From Roseibium sp. (lineage in GTDB: Bacteria > Pseudomonadota > Alphaproteobacteria > Rhizobiales > Stappiaceae): a DNA stretch of 64,000 nucleotides. This document shows, piece by piece, positions 49,339-57,528 of this stretch. Position numbers and translations under genes: made by a program. Every line of letters begins with the position of its first letter. The first letter of the stretch is position 1. The DNA lies in NCBI GenBank assembly GCA_017643925.1, contig JAEPML010000005.1:1-64000 (forward strand). Direction: 5' to 3'. The notes below the pieces were generated by a model. It worked only from the letters and a program-made list of their open reading frames with translations, was not told where the DNA came from and made no database searches.

Positions 49339-49539
49339 TCACATCGCCTTTTTCGGATCGGAAGCCATGTCGATCGCAGCCTTGAGCGTGTCCATGTCGC
49401 CGACCTGATTGCACAGGATCAGAACCAACCGCGCATTCATGCGGTTGGCTTCCTCGTTATTCATGTGCCGCTGGCTGTTTACGAGATACTCGTAGAAGCC
49501 ATCCGGGTCCGCAAGATTGCGGTTCAGGTTGAGATACAT
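49339..49539 (-). CDS. DUF2783 protein
   Basis: The 66-residue product is MYLNLNRNLADPDGFYEYLV, NSQRHMNNEEANRMNARLVL and ILCNQVGDMDTLKAAIDMA. It matches the short DUF2783 family, which is found next to FAD-dependent aromatic monooxygenases. It is helical and cytoplasmic with no catalytic motif; a helper or stabilising role has been presumed, not shown. It starts 3 bp after the monooxygenase stop. Confidence 0.88.
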   Translation of the reverse strand: MYLNLNRNLADPDGFYEYLVNSQRHMNNEEANRMNARLVLILCNQVGDMDTLKAAIDMASDPKKAM

Positions 49540-49542
49540 GGA

Positions 49543-51153
49543 TCACGCGCCTCCAATCGCGGTTTTCAGGGCGGCTTCCACCTTGTTGTCGTTGAAATAA
49601 CGCCAACGGGCAGCGACATGCTGGTCGGGACGGATCAGGTAAACCGTCCCCGGCTGACCATCGTAACGTTCAGCAAGCGTGCCGGAGGCGTCCTCGATAT
49701 CGTCGCCAACACGCAGGACCCTGGCGCTGACATTGCCGACCGAAATGTCGCTGGCATCTTCGTCACCGAAGACAAGCAGCGTGAAGCCCTCTCCGATCTG
49801 GTTCAGGAACCAACCGTCCTTGCCTTTGACTTCGACGGGGGCATCCGTGCAACAGGTGCCGGGTGCAACCTTGCAGCCAAAGCTCGACTCGTCTGCCGTA
49901 TTCAGGGAACTGTCCTGATAGGGCGTCGGTGCCGACAGGCGACCGGAATTGACCAGTGGCTTGGCAAATTCAGTGACTTCCGCCAGATCGAGAACGGCAT
50001 CGCGGAAACGCCGCGAGGCCTCGTTCTTGGGAGTGATGAAATCGGTCGAACGGGTCGAATTCAGAAGGTTGTCATCCGCGGCGAAGGCCCGTTCCTCATG
50101 ATAGCTGTCGATGAGGCTTTCAGGCGCATCGCCATCCATCACCAGTTTCAGCTTCCAGGCGAGGTTGTCGATATCCTGAACACCGGTATTGGCACCACGG
50201 GCACCGAACGGAGACACCTGGTGGGCCGCATCCCCGGCAAACAGGACCCGTCCATAGCGGAACTTGTCGATGCGCCGGCAGGCAAACTGGTAAACTGACG
50301 CCCATTCCAGCTCGAATTCAACATCGTCGCCCAGCATGGCCTTGACGCGCGGAATGATCTTCTCGGGCTTTTTCTCTTCTTCAGGATCAGATTCCCACCC
50401 AAGCTGGAAGTCCAGGCGCCAGACGTCATCGCATTGCTTGTGCAAGAGCGCCGATTGTCCGCGGTGAAACGGCGGGTCGAACCAGAACCAGCGCTCGGTC
50501 GGGAAATTCGCCTTCATGATGATGTCGGCAATCAGGAAACGGTCCTGGAAGAACTGGCCGGAAAAGCCGGCTCCAACCATCTTGCGCGTGTCCGAGTTGG
50601 CTCCGTCACAGGCAAGAACCCAGTCGGCCTCCATCTGGAAGACGCCATCAGGCGTTTCCACGGTCAGCGTGACGACATCACCTTCCTGGGTGAGATTGAT
50701 GAGTTTGTGCTTCCAGCGCAGGTCAATCAGGTTCGACGTCTTGCAGGCGTCGATCATGTATTCCTCCAGATAGTATTGCTGGAGGTTGATGAAGGCCGGG
50801 ACCTTGTGGCCATCTTCAGGGAGCAAGTCGAATGTGTAGGCGAGATCATCCTTAAAGAAGACCTTTCCGATCTGCCATTCAACGCCCTTCTCGATCATGC
50901 GATCAGCGCAACCGAGACGGTCCCAGATTTCAAGCGGCCGCTTGGCGTAACAAACTGCGCGCGACCCAATCGAGACGGTGTTGTTGTCGTCGAGCACGAC
51001 CGTCGGAATGCCGCGCTGCGCGAAATCAAGCGCGGCTGTCAGCCCAATCGGCCCCGCGCCGATCACCACCACGGGATGCCGGGCGACTTGTCCTGCGCTT
51101 TGCTCTTCCGATTGCTGATAGTCGAATTCCGGATACTGGTAGGTCTGAAACAT
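49543..51153 (-). CDS. FAD-dependent aromatic monooxygenase (MhpA/UbiH-like)
   Basis: From ATG 51153 (after GGGAGAAAAAG) the 536-residue protein has VVVIGAGPIGLTAALDFAQ (dinucleotide-binding GxGxxG), then RAVCYAKRPLEIWDRLG, the DG motif WVLACDGANSDTRKMV and the GD motif RVLFAGDAAHQVSPFGARGA. A thioredoxin-like C-terminal domain ends it. This is class A flavoprotein hydroxylase architecture, acting on phenolic substrates with NAD(P)H. The operon VOC protein, monooxygenase, DUF2783 suggests hydroxylation followed by ring opening or isomerisation of an aromatic compound. The exact substrate is not determinable. Confidence 0.92.
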   Translation of the reverse strand: MFQTYQYPEFDYQQSEEQSAGQVARHPVVVIGAGPIGLTAALDFAQRGIPTVVLDDNNTVSIGSRAVCYAKRPLEIWDRLGCADRMIEKGVEWQIGKVFFKDDLAYTFDLLPEDGHKVPAFINLQQYYLEEYMIDACKTSNLIDLRWKHKLINLTQEGDVVTLTVETPDGVFQMEADWVLACDGANSDTRKMVGAGFSGQFFQDRFLIADIIMKANFPTERWFWFDPPFHRGQSALLHKQCDDVWRLDFQLGWESDPEEEKKPEKIIPRVKAMLGDDVEFELEWASVYQFACRRIDKFRYGRVLFAGDAAHQVSPFGARGANTGVQDIDNLAWKLKLVMDGDAPESLIDSYHEERAFAADDNLLNSTRSTDFITPKNEASRRFRDAVLDLAEVTEFAKPLVNSGRLSAPTPYQDSSLNTADESSFGCKVAPGTCCTDAPVEVKGKDGWFLNQIGEGFTLLVFGDEDASDISVGNVSARVLRVGDDIEDASGTLAERYDGQPGTVYLIRPDQHVAARWRYFNDNKVEAALKTAIGGA

Positions 51154-51227
51154 CGGCTTTTTCTCCCGGGACCTCTGAAAACTCTTCAAACGCGCTGCAT
51201 TTTCCACACTGGATGCATTCTTCCCGG

Positions 51228-51770
51228 TTACACATCTGCCAATTCCTTCTCGTGGAGCCATTCGGCGTGTTTCGGCGCTTTCTTGGTCTTCGACCACTCC
51301 TCAAGCATCTGCCACTTGACGTCATTCAGCCGGTTGAGCAGCTCGTCTTCTTTCGGATCCGGGCAGGCCAGCTCGATGCGGTGTCCGTTCGGATCGAAGA
51401 AGTAGATGGAATGAAAGATCGAGTGGTCGGTGACACCCAGGACGTCGACGCCACTGTCCTCAAGATGCTCCTTGAAGGCGAGCAGCTCATCTCTGTCCTT
51501 CACCTTGAAGGCGATGTGCTGAACCCAGCGCGGCGTGTTCGGATCGAACCCCATTTCGGGCTTGGTCGGCAGCTCGAAAAAGGCCAGAACATTGCCGTTT
51601 CCCGCATCCAGGAAGATGTGCATGTAGGGATCCGGTTCATGGGTCGAGGGCACGTGATTTTCGGCAATCGCCAGAATGAAATCCATCTTCAGCATCTTGC
51701 CATACCACTCGACCGTTTCCTTGGCGTCCTTGCAGCGATAGGCGACGTGATGCATCTGTTCGATTTTCAT
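51228..51770 (-). CDS. VOC-family ring-cleavage-like dioxygenase
   Basis: The 180-residue product starts MKIEQMHHVAYRCKDAKETV. Metal-ligand positions of the extradiol/glyoxalase fold are MHHVAYR, WVQHIAFKVKDRDELLAF and SIYFFDPNGHRIELACPD (His, His, Glu). It is about half the size of a two-module catechol dioxygenase, so a single-domain dioxygenase or an isomerase is equally possible. It is the first gene of the leftward operon and its promoter holds two strong palindromes at 51791-51864. Confidence 0.85.
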   Translation of the reverse strand: MKIEQMHHVAYRCKDAKETVEWYGKMLKMDFILAIAENHVPSTHEPDPYMHIFLDAGNGNVLAFFELPTKPEMGFDPNTPRWVQHIAFKVKDRDELLAFKEHLEDSGVDVLGVTDHSIFHSIYFFDPNGHRIELACPDPKEDELLNRLNDVKWQMLEEWSKTKKAPKHAEWLHEKELADV

Positions 51771-51790
51771 GTGTGTGCTCCTCCCAAAAT

Positions 51791-51864
51791 TAGTTACGTT
51801 TGTAACTATACACGCATTTCATACAACGCGCCTTGATACAGGTCAATTGGTTACGTTTGTAACT
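51791..51864. promoter_or_regulatory. two copies of an operator palindrome
   Basis: TAGTTAC-GTTT-GTAACTA at 51791-51808 and GTTAC-GTTT-GTAAC at 51850-51863 share the 14-base core and are centred 57 bp apart. They lie upstream of the VOC operon and of the divergent nitrile hydratase genes. The spacing and symmetry suggest a TetR-, GntR- or MarR-type repressor; no candidate gene is adjacent. Confidence 0.7.
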
Positions 51865-51998
51865 ATCTAAGTTTTCCCTGCGACCCCACGGCAGTCAGCC
51901 ACGCTTTCACACAAGCACTCTTTCGTGATGCCTTGCCGGAATTGACAGCTCTAAAACCGCCACGTCATATGTTTGCTCACACGTCATCAGGAGCATGC

Positions 51999-52625
51999 AT
52001 GTCCCACGACCATGATCACGACCACTCCGAGCTGTCCGACATTGAATTGCGCGTGCGGGCACTCGAAACGCTGCTGACGGACAAGGGCTATATCGACCCT
52101 CCGGCGCTGGATGAACTGATCGAAACCTACGAAACGAAGGTCGGTCCAAAGAACGGGGCCAAGGTGGTTGCCAGGGCGTGGTCCGACCCGGACTACCATG
52201 CCCGCCTGATGGAAGACGCGACATCCGCAATCGCCGAACTTGGATTTACCGGCCGTCAGGGCGAACACATGGTTGCCGTCGAAAACTCCGCGGCCGTTCA
52301 CAACATGGTCGTTTGTACCTTGTGTTCCTGCTACCCGTGGACGGTGCTCGGCCTGCCGCCGGTCTGGTACAAATCAGCACCCTACCGCTCCCGCGCGGTC
52401 CGGGACCCGCGAGGTGTTCTCGCCGAATTTGGCGTGACCCTGCCGGACGAAACAGAGGTCAAGGTCTGGGATTCAACAGCTGAAGTCCGCTACCTGGTCC
52501 TTCCGCTGCGTCCCGCCGGTACCGAACGCTGGAGCGAGGAAAAGCTTGCCGAACTTGTCACGCGGGACAGCATGATCGGGACCGGACTTGCCAATTCACC
52601 GTTTCATCAGGGAAGCACGGCATGA
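51999..52625 (+). CDS. nthA: nitrile hydratase subunit alpha, cobalt type
   Basis: ATG at 51999 lies after AGGAG (208 residues). The His/Asp-rich beginning [14 protein letters not shown] may help capture metal. The metal-binding claw is [15 protein letters not shown]; threonine in CTLCSC is the mark of cobalt-containing enzymes (iron types have serine). After it come [20 protein letters not shown] and [20 protein letters not shown], as in all alpha subunits. The enzyme hydrates nitriles to amides with the beta subunit. The next gene overlaps by 4 bp. Confidence 0.97.
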   Translation: MSHDHDHDHSELSDIELRVRALETLLTDKGYIDPPALDELIETYETKVGPKNGAKVVARAWSDPDYHARLMEDATSAIAELGFTGRQGEHMVAVENSAAVHNMVVCTLCSCYPWTVLGLPPVWYKSAPYRSRAVRDPRGVLAEFGVTLPDETEVKVWDSTAEVRYLVLPLRPAGTERWSEEKLAELVTRDSMIGTGLANSPFHQGSTA

Positions 52626-53281
52626 ACGGAGCGCAGGACCTGGGCGGGCAGATGGGTTTCGGGCCGATCGAGCTCGAGGAAAACGAACCGAATTTCCACG
52701 CCGGGTGGGAAGAACGCGCCTTCGCCGTAACACTGGCCATGGGGGCGACCGGCAGCTGGACGATTGATGCGTCCCGTTTTGCCCGGGAATCTCTCCCGCC
52801 CGCCATTTATCTCTCCTCAAGCTACTATGAGATCTGGGCGCGCGGCCTTGAAAAACTGGTCGTGGAAAATGGGCTGATCACATCGGAGGAACTGGCGGCC
52901 GGAACAAAGCTGAGCGATCCCAAACCGGTAAATCGGGTTTTAAAAGCCGAAGATGTTGCCTCCACCCTTGCCAAGGGCGGTCCGGCAGACCGGGACGTCA
53001 AACAACCTGCGCGATTCAAGGTCGGCGACCGTGTTCGGACCCGCCGCATGAACCCGGAACATCACACCCGCCTGCCCCGATATGCCAGGGACACGGTTGG
53101 AACCATCGAAACGGTCCACGGGGTTCATGTCTTTCCGGACGCGAACGCCCATGGCAAGGGGGAACAGCCGACCTGGCTCTATGGTGTCGCCTTCAAGGGA
53201 ACCGATATCTGGGGCCCGGACAGCGATCCGAAACTGTCCCTACGCATCGACCTGTGGGAGCCCTATCTTGACCTTGCCTGA
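52622..53281 (+). CDS. nthB: nitrile hydratase subunit beta
   Basis: The 219-residue product begins [20 protein letters not shown], the standard start of beta subunits. It continues with [40 protein letters not shown] and the C-terminal SH3-like barrel [50 protein letters not shown]. It forms the heterodimer with the alpha subunit and carries arginines near the metal site. It is translationally coupled to both neighbours. Confidence 0.96.
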   Translation: MNGAQDLGGQMGFGPIELEENEPNFHAGWEERAFAVTLAMGATGSWTIDASRFARESLPPAIYLSSSYYEIWARGLEKLVVENGLITSEELAAGTKLSDPKPVNRVLKAEDVASTLAKGGPADRDVKQPARFKVGDRVRTRRMNPEHHTRLPRYARDTVGTIETVHGVHVFPDANAHGKGEQPTWLYGVAFKGTDIWGPDSDPKLSLRIDLWEPYLDLA

Positions 53282-53630
53282 CGCCGTCAAATCCACGCCT
53301 CGCCTCCCCCTGGACCAGGACGGCGGTCCGGTTTTCAGCACCCCATGGGAAGCAAGGGTCTTTGCCATGACGCTCCAGGCGCATGAAGCCGGTGTCTTCA
53401 CCTGGAGCGAATGGGCGGAAAGCCTGGGCGCCGAACTTGCCGGGGACGACATTCACGATCAGCAGCCTCAAGGCTATTACGACCCCTGGCTCAATGCCTT
53501 TGAAAAACTGCTGACGCGGAAAAAGGTCACAGGCGCAGATCAGCTAGCCGAGTTGAAACAGGCCTGGGACGAAGCCGCACATGCGACACCACATGGTCAG
53601 CCGATCGAACTGAAGCGTGGCAACACCTGA
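53268..53630 (+). CDS. nitrile hydratase activator/accessory protein
   Basis: The frame opens far upstream inside the beta gene; the likely start is TTG at 53268 or 53274, overlapping the beta stop (about 120 residues). The product has LPLDQDGGPVFSTPWEARVF, AMTLQAHEAGVFTWSEWAES and YYDPWLNAFEKLLTRKKVTG. These match the beta-like accessory proteins (P14K/NthK/NhlE group) that insert cobalt through an alpha-subunit swap. The start codon is uncertain. Gene order alpha-beta-activator is the usual one for cobalt enzymes. Confidence 0.85.
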   Translation: MTLPDAVKSTPRLPLDQDGGPVFSTPWEARVFAMTLQAHEAGVFTWSEWAESLGAELAGDDIHDQQPQGYYDPWLNAFEKLLTRKKVTGADQLAELKQAWDEAAHATPHGQPIELKRGNT

Positions 53631-53631
53631 G

Positions 53632-54084
53632 ATGCAACTGAAGGTGCCGCCTCCCGCCGTGTTTCTGGCCGCAGTCCTGATCATGTATGCCGGGGTGCGG
53701 CTCGTTCCGTCATTGACCTTGGCCTTCCCCGGTCAGGCATCAATTGCCGTTATTCTCGCGCTTGCCGGGTGCCTGCTGGGTGGACTGGCCGTCGGAGCAT
53801 TCTGGAAAGACAAGACAACCATCGATCCGAGGGCACCGGAAGCGGCAACGTCGCTGGTAACATCGGGCGTCTTCCGCCTGAGCAGAAACCCGATGTATCT
53901 GGGTCTGTTGTCCTTGTTGCTCGCCCTTGGCATGTACTGGGGAACCCTGTCAGCTCTGGTCGTCGTTCCGGTCTTCGTCTGGTATCTGACCGAGTTTCAG
54001 ATCAAGCCGGAGGAGGACCGTTTGAAGAAGGTTTTCGGCCCTTCCTATTCCGAATATCTAGAGCAGGTTCGGCGCTGGATCTGA
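53632..54084 (+). CDS. isoprenylcysteine methyltransferase-family (ICMT-like) membrane protein
   Basis: ATG at 53632 lies 1 base after the preceding stop (GTG 53617 is also possible). The 150-residue product has three to four membrane helices and the family motif TSGVFRLSRNPMYLGLLSLL (RNPMY, SAM-binding), followed by VWYLTEFQIKPEEDRLKKVF, GPSYSEYLEQVRRWI. Bacterial members methylate unknown small or lipid substrates in the membrane. It is the last gene of the nitrile hydratase unit and may be only an incidental passenger. Confidence 0.83.
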   Translation: MQLKVPPPAVFLAAVLIMYAGVRLVPSLTLAFPGQASIAVILALAGCLLGGLAVGAFWKDKTTIDPRAPEAATSLVTSGVFRLSRNPMYLGLLSLLLALGMYWGTLSALVVVPVFVWYLTEFQIKPEEDRLKKVFGPSYSEYLEQVRRWI

Positions 54085-54092
54085 GTAGCGCA

Positions 54093-54983
54093 CTAGTCAC
54101 CCATGTAGAGACCGCTATTGGCCTTGTAGGCATCTGCCGCAAACCGCAGAAATGTGCGAATACGCGCGACATTCTTCAACTCCGGCAGGGTCAGGGCCCA
54201 GATATCCAGATAGCGTGTCGGCTCCAGCCCGGGCACCCGTATCAGGTCCGGATCGGGATCCCCGAGGAAACAGGGTAGCCGGCCTATTCCCATGCCGGCT
54301 CTCACCGCCGCCCGCTTGGCAATCATGTCGTCGCTGACAAGACTGACAAAGGCACCGGGGTATCGGGCGCGCAGTTCTTTGGGTACTCCCTTCCCCCACC
54401 ACTTGAACGTGACGCAGGCAAGAGGTCCTGCGTCATGGCTGACCGACATGGTTTCCCGGAATGTGCGGCCGAAGTCCCGGGACATGTAAAAGGCGCGCCG
54501 CTGTCCGCATGCCTGGCGTCCGAACAGGCTTTCATCCGGGTTGTCCGTGACCCGGATCGCCACGTCGGCCTCGCGACGATGAAGGCTCAGATGCTCGTTT
54601 GCAGCGATCATCTCCAACTCGATACGGGGATGACGCATGGCAAATTTCTGCATGATCTCGGCCAGTTGAACCTCGAAGAGCAGTTGCGCGGCAGTCACGC
54701 GCAGCGGCCCTTCCAGCTCTGCATCCTGTCCGGCGATCCGTATATCCAGCGCAAGGACTTCCGCCTCCATGCGCTTGGCCGCCGTGACCGCTTCTTCGCC
54801 TGCCGCTGTCGGCGTCAGACCTTCCGGCAAGCGCTCAAAGAGACGGGTTCCCATCCGCTCTTCCAATGCGGACAGGCGCCGCGATACGGTCGAGTGCGTG
54901 ACATCAAGGCTGCGCGCTGCCTTGGCAAGACCCCCGGCCTTGGCAACGGCCAAGACAAATTTCAAGTCATCCCAATTGCTCAT
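54093..54983 (-). CDS. LysR-family transcriptional regulator
   Basis: The chosen start is ATG 54983 (296 residues), since MSNWDDLKFVLAVAKAGGLA is the family N-terminus. HTH: AARSLDVTHSTVSRRLSAL, EERMGTRLFERLPEGLTPT. The effector domain follows from residue 90 (GPLRVTAAQLLFEVQLAEIM). A palindrome lies directly before the start, and the divergent DUF1330 gene is the likely target. The regulator resembles the broken LysR at 55387-56304, which has the same relation to a second DUF1330 gene. Confidence 0.92.
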   Translation of the reverse strand: MSNWDDLKFVLAVAKAGGLAKAARSLDVTHSTVSRRLSALEERMGTRLFERLPEGLTPTAAGEEAVTAAKRMEAEVLALDIRIAGQDAELEGPLRVTAAQLLFEVQLAEIMQKFAMRHPRIELEMIAANEHLSLHRREADVAIRVTDNPDESLFGRQACGQRRAFYMSRDFGRTFRETMSVSHDAGPLACVTFKWWGKGVPKELRARYPGAFVSLVSDDMIAKRAAVRAGMGIGRLPCFLGDPDPDLIRVPGLEPTRYLDIWALTLPELKNVARIRTFLRFAADAYKANSGLYMGD

Positions 54984-54984
54984 T

Positions 54985-55002
54985 CTGTGCATTTTTGCAC
55001 AG
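54985..55002. promoter_or_regulatory. LysR-type palindrome
   Basis: CTGTGCA-TTTT-TGCACAG, a perfect 7-4-7 palindrome, lies immediately upstream of the LysR start and within the 97-bp divergent region before the DUF1330 gene. It fits a LysR recognition site with T-N11-A symmetry. Confidence 0.6.
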
Positions 55003-55080
55003 ATGGGTTGAAAATTTGATGAATTTTTCGCAATGCCAAACTTGGGTAGCGTCTTTTCATTCAATCGAAGGAGTTACCGC

Positions 55081-55368
55081 ATGACTGTACAAGCCCTAGC
55101 CATGATCACCGTGACGGACCGGGAGAGCCTTGGTGCCTATCGTGAAAAAGCCGCTGAAGCGCTGGCCAAGCACGGCGGCAGCGTGGTGGCCGCCGACCCT
55201 GCTCCGCTCATTCTGGAAGCTGCGGTCGACAAGCCGGACATGGCCGCGCTTTTGTCGTTCCCGAACGCAGACGCCGCAAAGGCCTGGCGGGAGGACCCGG
55301 CGCTTGCAGACATCCATGCCCTGCGCAACAAGGGCGGCAAGTCAACGATCGTGGTTCTTCCGGCGTAA
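55081..55368 (+). CDS. DUF1330 protein
   Basis: ATG at 55081 follows GAAGGAG. The 95-residue product is MTVQALAMITVTDRESLGAY, AALLSFPNADAAKAWREDPA and GGKSTIVVLPA, a ferredoxin-like dimeric alpha-beta barrel fold of the DUF1330 type. It is cytoplasmic. The function is not known; the fold is shared with small monooxygenases and antibiotic-biosynthesis-type proteins. It is divergent from a LysR gene with a palindrome between them. Confidence 0.88.
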   Translation: MTVQALAMITVTDRESLGAYREKAAEALAKHGGSVVAADPAPLILEAAVDKPDMAALLSFPNADAAKAWREDPALADIHALRNKGGKSTIVVLPA

Positions 55369-55386
55369 GACCCCGATCCTTTCCCA

Positions 55387-56304
55387 TTATTCGAGCGGCC
55401 CGCCTTCCCAGGTTCGGGCCGTTTTGCCTTCGACCAGCGGCTCCAGGGACCCTATTTTCGATGTGAGGAACTCCGACAGCGCCCTTACGCGGGCATTGCC
55501 GCGAGAATCGGCGTGCCGCAGGAGCCATAGCGTCAACCTCGGCGTCACCTGTGGTGTGCTCACCCGGACAAGATCAGGCTCGGCATCCCCGAGAAAACAT
55601 GGCAGCAGCACAAGACCATGGCCCGCGCGGCAAGCGGTCACCTGGGAACGTATGTCGAAGCATCTCAGCCGTGTTGGAAGATCGGGGAAAGGCGTTGTCT
55701 TTTTCCAGTTCTCGTCCTGTTCCGGGGAAGAAAAGCTGATCCAGCGTCCCTGATAAAGGTTTGGATCCCAATTGAGCCGCTGCAAATAGGGTCTTGATGC
55801 ATAGACTGCTCTCGCGGCCTTCAGCAGCCGACGGCCGACGAGATGATCTTCAGGTTCCGCCCCAAGCCGCAAGGCAAGGTCCGCCTCACGCCTGTCGAGA
55901 TTGACGACCGGATGCCCCGTGTCCAGTTTGAGGTCGATGGTCGGATAGGCATCACAAAACTCCGACAGGAGCCGAAGGAACGGCTCTGATGCGAGCGAAT
56001 CCGGACAGGTGAGCGTCACGGGACCCGACAGCACCTGGTCCTGTCCGAAGGATTTGCGCTCCAGGCGCAGGACCTCGTCTTCAATGCGTTCAGCGGAGGC
56101 TTACATCTCCTGGCCGGCTTCCGTCAGCCGAAACCCGCGACCGCTACGCTCAAACAGCGAAACGCCAACAGTCTTTTCAAGCTGATCGAGCCGCCGCGAC
56201 ACCGTGGAATGACTTACACCCGCGAGCTCACCTGCACGCCGAGCAGTCCCGCCCCTTTCGAAGGCCAGAAGCAGCTTCAGATCGGACCATTCCACTTGTC
56301 TCAT
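55387..56304 (-). pseudogene. LysR-family regulator interrupted by a nonsense codon
   Basis: From ATG 56304 the HTH part reads MRQVEWSDLKLLLAFERGGT, AGVSHSTVSRRLDQLEKTVG, VSLFERSGRGFRLTEAGQEM, then TAA at 56101-56103. In the same frame it continues ASAERIEDEVLRLERKSFGQ and the complete effector domain to 55387. One base change would restore a normal LysR of about 305 residues. The break separates DNA-binding and sensing domains, so the regulator should be inactive unless the codon is read through. It is divergent from the DUF1330-like gene at 56413, mirroring the intact pair next door. Confidence 0.85.
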
Positions 56305-56412
56305 TTCTGCACCAGCTAGTCTTCCCGAGGCCAATTGTTCGCAAAATTAGAACAACCACTTTCCAGGGGCCAGACAAACTCTGGTGAACATGTTCAACAT
56401 CTGGAGCACAAA

Positions 56413-56814
56413 ATGCGTTTGAAATTCCTGAGCAAATCTCTTGCCGCAGCAGCCCTCGTCACGACCTTAGGCATCGGCTCGGCACTGGCAGAAACGAAAT
56501 TTGTGATCCTCGACATCCTGCCCCTGAAAGAAGGTGCCTCGGTCGAGGACGCGAAGGCCTATTTCGACAAGATCGAGCCGATCCTGGCCCGGCATGGCAT
56601 GACCCGGAACGATCAGCCTCTGGATGTCGTGAAGTTCCTGCGTGGCTCTGCCAAGGCGCAGGTCATCAATCTCTGGAATTCAGAAAACCCGGAAGCGTCG
56701 TTTCAGGGGGTTTTCGGGGATGAGGAATACCGGTCCAACATCCCCAACAGGGACCGTATCTTCAACCTGAAGGAAGCAAATATCATCATCACCGAACGGG
56801 ATGCTTCAAACTAG
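56413..56814 (+). CDS. secreted DUF1330-like protein
   Basis: The 133-residue product has a signal peptide (MRLKFLSKSLAAAALVTTLG ... ALAE, residues 1-26). A small alpha-beta domain follows: FVILDILPLKEGASVEDAKA, FDKIEPILARHGMTRNDQP, INLWNSENPEASFQGVFG and IFNLKEANIIITERD. It is a dimeric alpha-beta barrel similar to the cytoplasmic DUF1330 protein at 55081, but exported. The function is unknown. It has its own terminator at 56836. Confidence 0.8.
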   Translation: MRLKFLSKSLAAAALVTTLGIGSALAETKFVILDILPLKEGASVEDAKAYFDKIEPILARHGMTRNDQPLDVVKFLRGSAKAQVINLWNSENPEASFQGVFGDEEYRSNIPNRDRIFNLKEANIIITERDASN

Positions 56815-56831
56815 GTCATCGGACCTAAAAA

Positions 56832-56861
56832 CAAACGCCCGGGATCAACCCGGGCGTTTTT
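56832..56861. terminator. intrinsic terminator
   Basis: Eight-pair GC stem (56836-56843 with 56849-56856, ATCAA loop) followed by TTTTT. A-rich sequence on the left lets it work for both convergent genes. Confidence 0.85.
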
Positions 56862-56871
56862 GTCTTGCCAT

Positions 56872-57465
56872 TCAGACTTTCGGCTTCACCAGCCGCATGC
56901 GCCAGGTCACGCCCTTTTTGTCGGAAACCAGACGGTAGTCATCGAGGACTTCCCACTTGCTCTCGTCGTCTGTCGCTTCCCAAAGGCTGGCAATCAACTT
57001 GTTGGCACCCGATTCAGGCTTTTTCGGAGAATACATGGACAGCGCGATGACGCCGTCTTCCTTCAGGAAGGGGACATAGCGGCTGACAACGGCGGCCGGA
57101 TCGTCGGCAAAATGCAGGACTTCATTGAAAACGATGGCCGAAAAGGTTTCACCGTCTTTCGGCTCGAACGTGTGCATGTCCCCTGCCCTGAGCGAGGCAA
57201 TCGCAGGATCGACATTCGCGATCTCGAGCGACGCGGGCGACAGATCCATGCCAACATAGCGCTTCACGCCCATGGGCTGCAGACGCTCGTAAAGAAGGCC
57301 TTCGCCGCAGCCAATGTCCAGAACCTCGTCCATCGCATCGGTCAGCGACAACCACATGCCGATGATCCCGTAACGTCCGCTCTCAGGCAACGAGCGCAGG
57401 AACGCCCAGCGCCCGGCTTCATATTCTTCGTCCCAGCCGGCGGCGGTGGTGGCATTTTTCGACAT
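56872..57465 (-). CDS. class I SAM-dependent methyltransferase
   Basis: The 197-residue protein has the SAM-binding motif I EVLDIGCGEGLLYERLQPMG, motif II YVGMDLSPASLEIANVDP, then FSAIVFNEVLHFADDPAAVV and LKEDGVIALSMYSPKKPES. These are the features of small Rossmann-fold methyltransferases acting on metabolites; the substrate cannot be assigned. A hairpin with a short T stretch separates it from the ABC permease gene 63 bp upstream, so it may be transcribed partly on its own. Confidence 0.85.
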   Translation of the reverse strand: MSKNATTAAGWDEEYEAGRWAFLRSLPESGRYGIIGMWLSLTDAMDEVLDIGCGEGLLYERLQPMGVKRYVGMDLSPASLEIANVDPAIASLRAGDMHTFEPKDGETFSAIVFNEVLHFADDPAAVVSRYVPFLKEDGVIALSMYSPKKPESGANKLIASLWEATDDESKWEVLDDYRLVSDKKGVTWRMRLVKPKV

Positions 57466-57485
57466 GATTACTTCCTGACAGCAAA

Positions 57486-57505
57486 GGCGGGCCAGACGGC
57501 CCGCC
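57486..57505 (-). terminator. possible terminator after the ABC permease genes
   Basis: GGCGGGCC/GGCCCGCC stem of eight pairs with a 4-nt loop, followed on the reverse strand by TTTGCTGT. It lies 24 bp past the permease stop. The T stretch is short, so termination may be partial. Confidence 0.45.
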
Positions 57506-57528
57506 GGAGAGATCTGAATTTCGGTCTA

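Noticed and set aside
49117..50298. 393-codon forward ORF
   Set aside because: Antisense to the monooxygenase and DUF2783 genes, no recognisable domain, no ribosome site.
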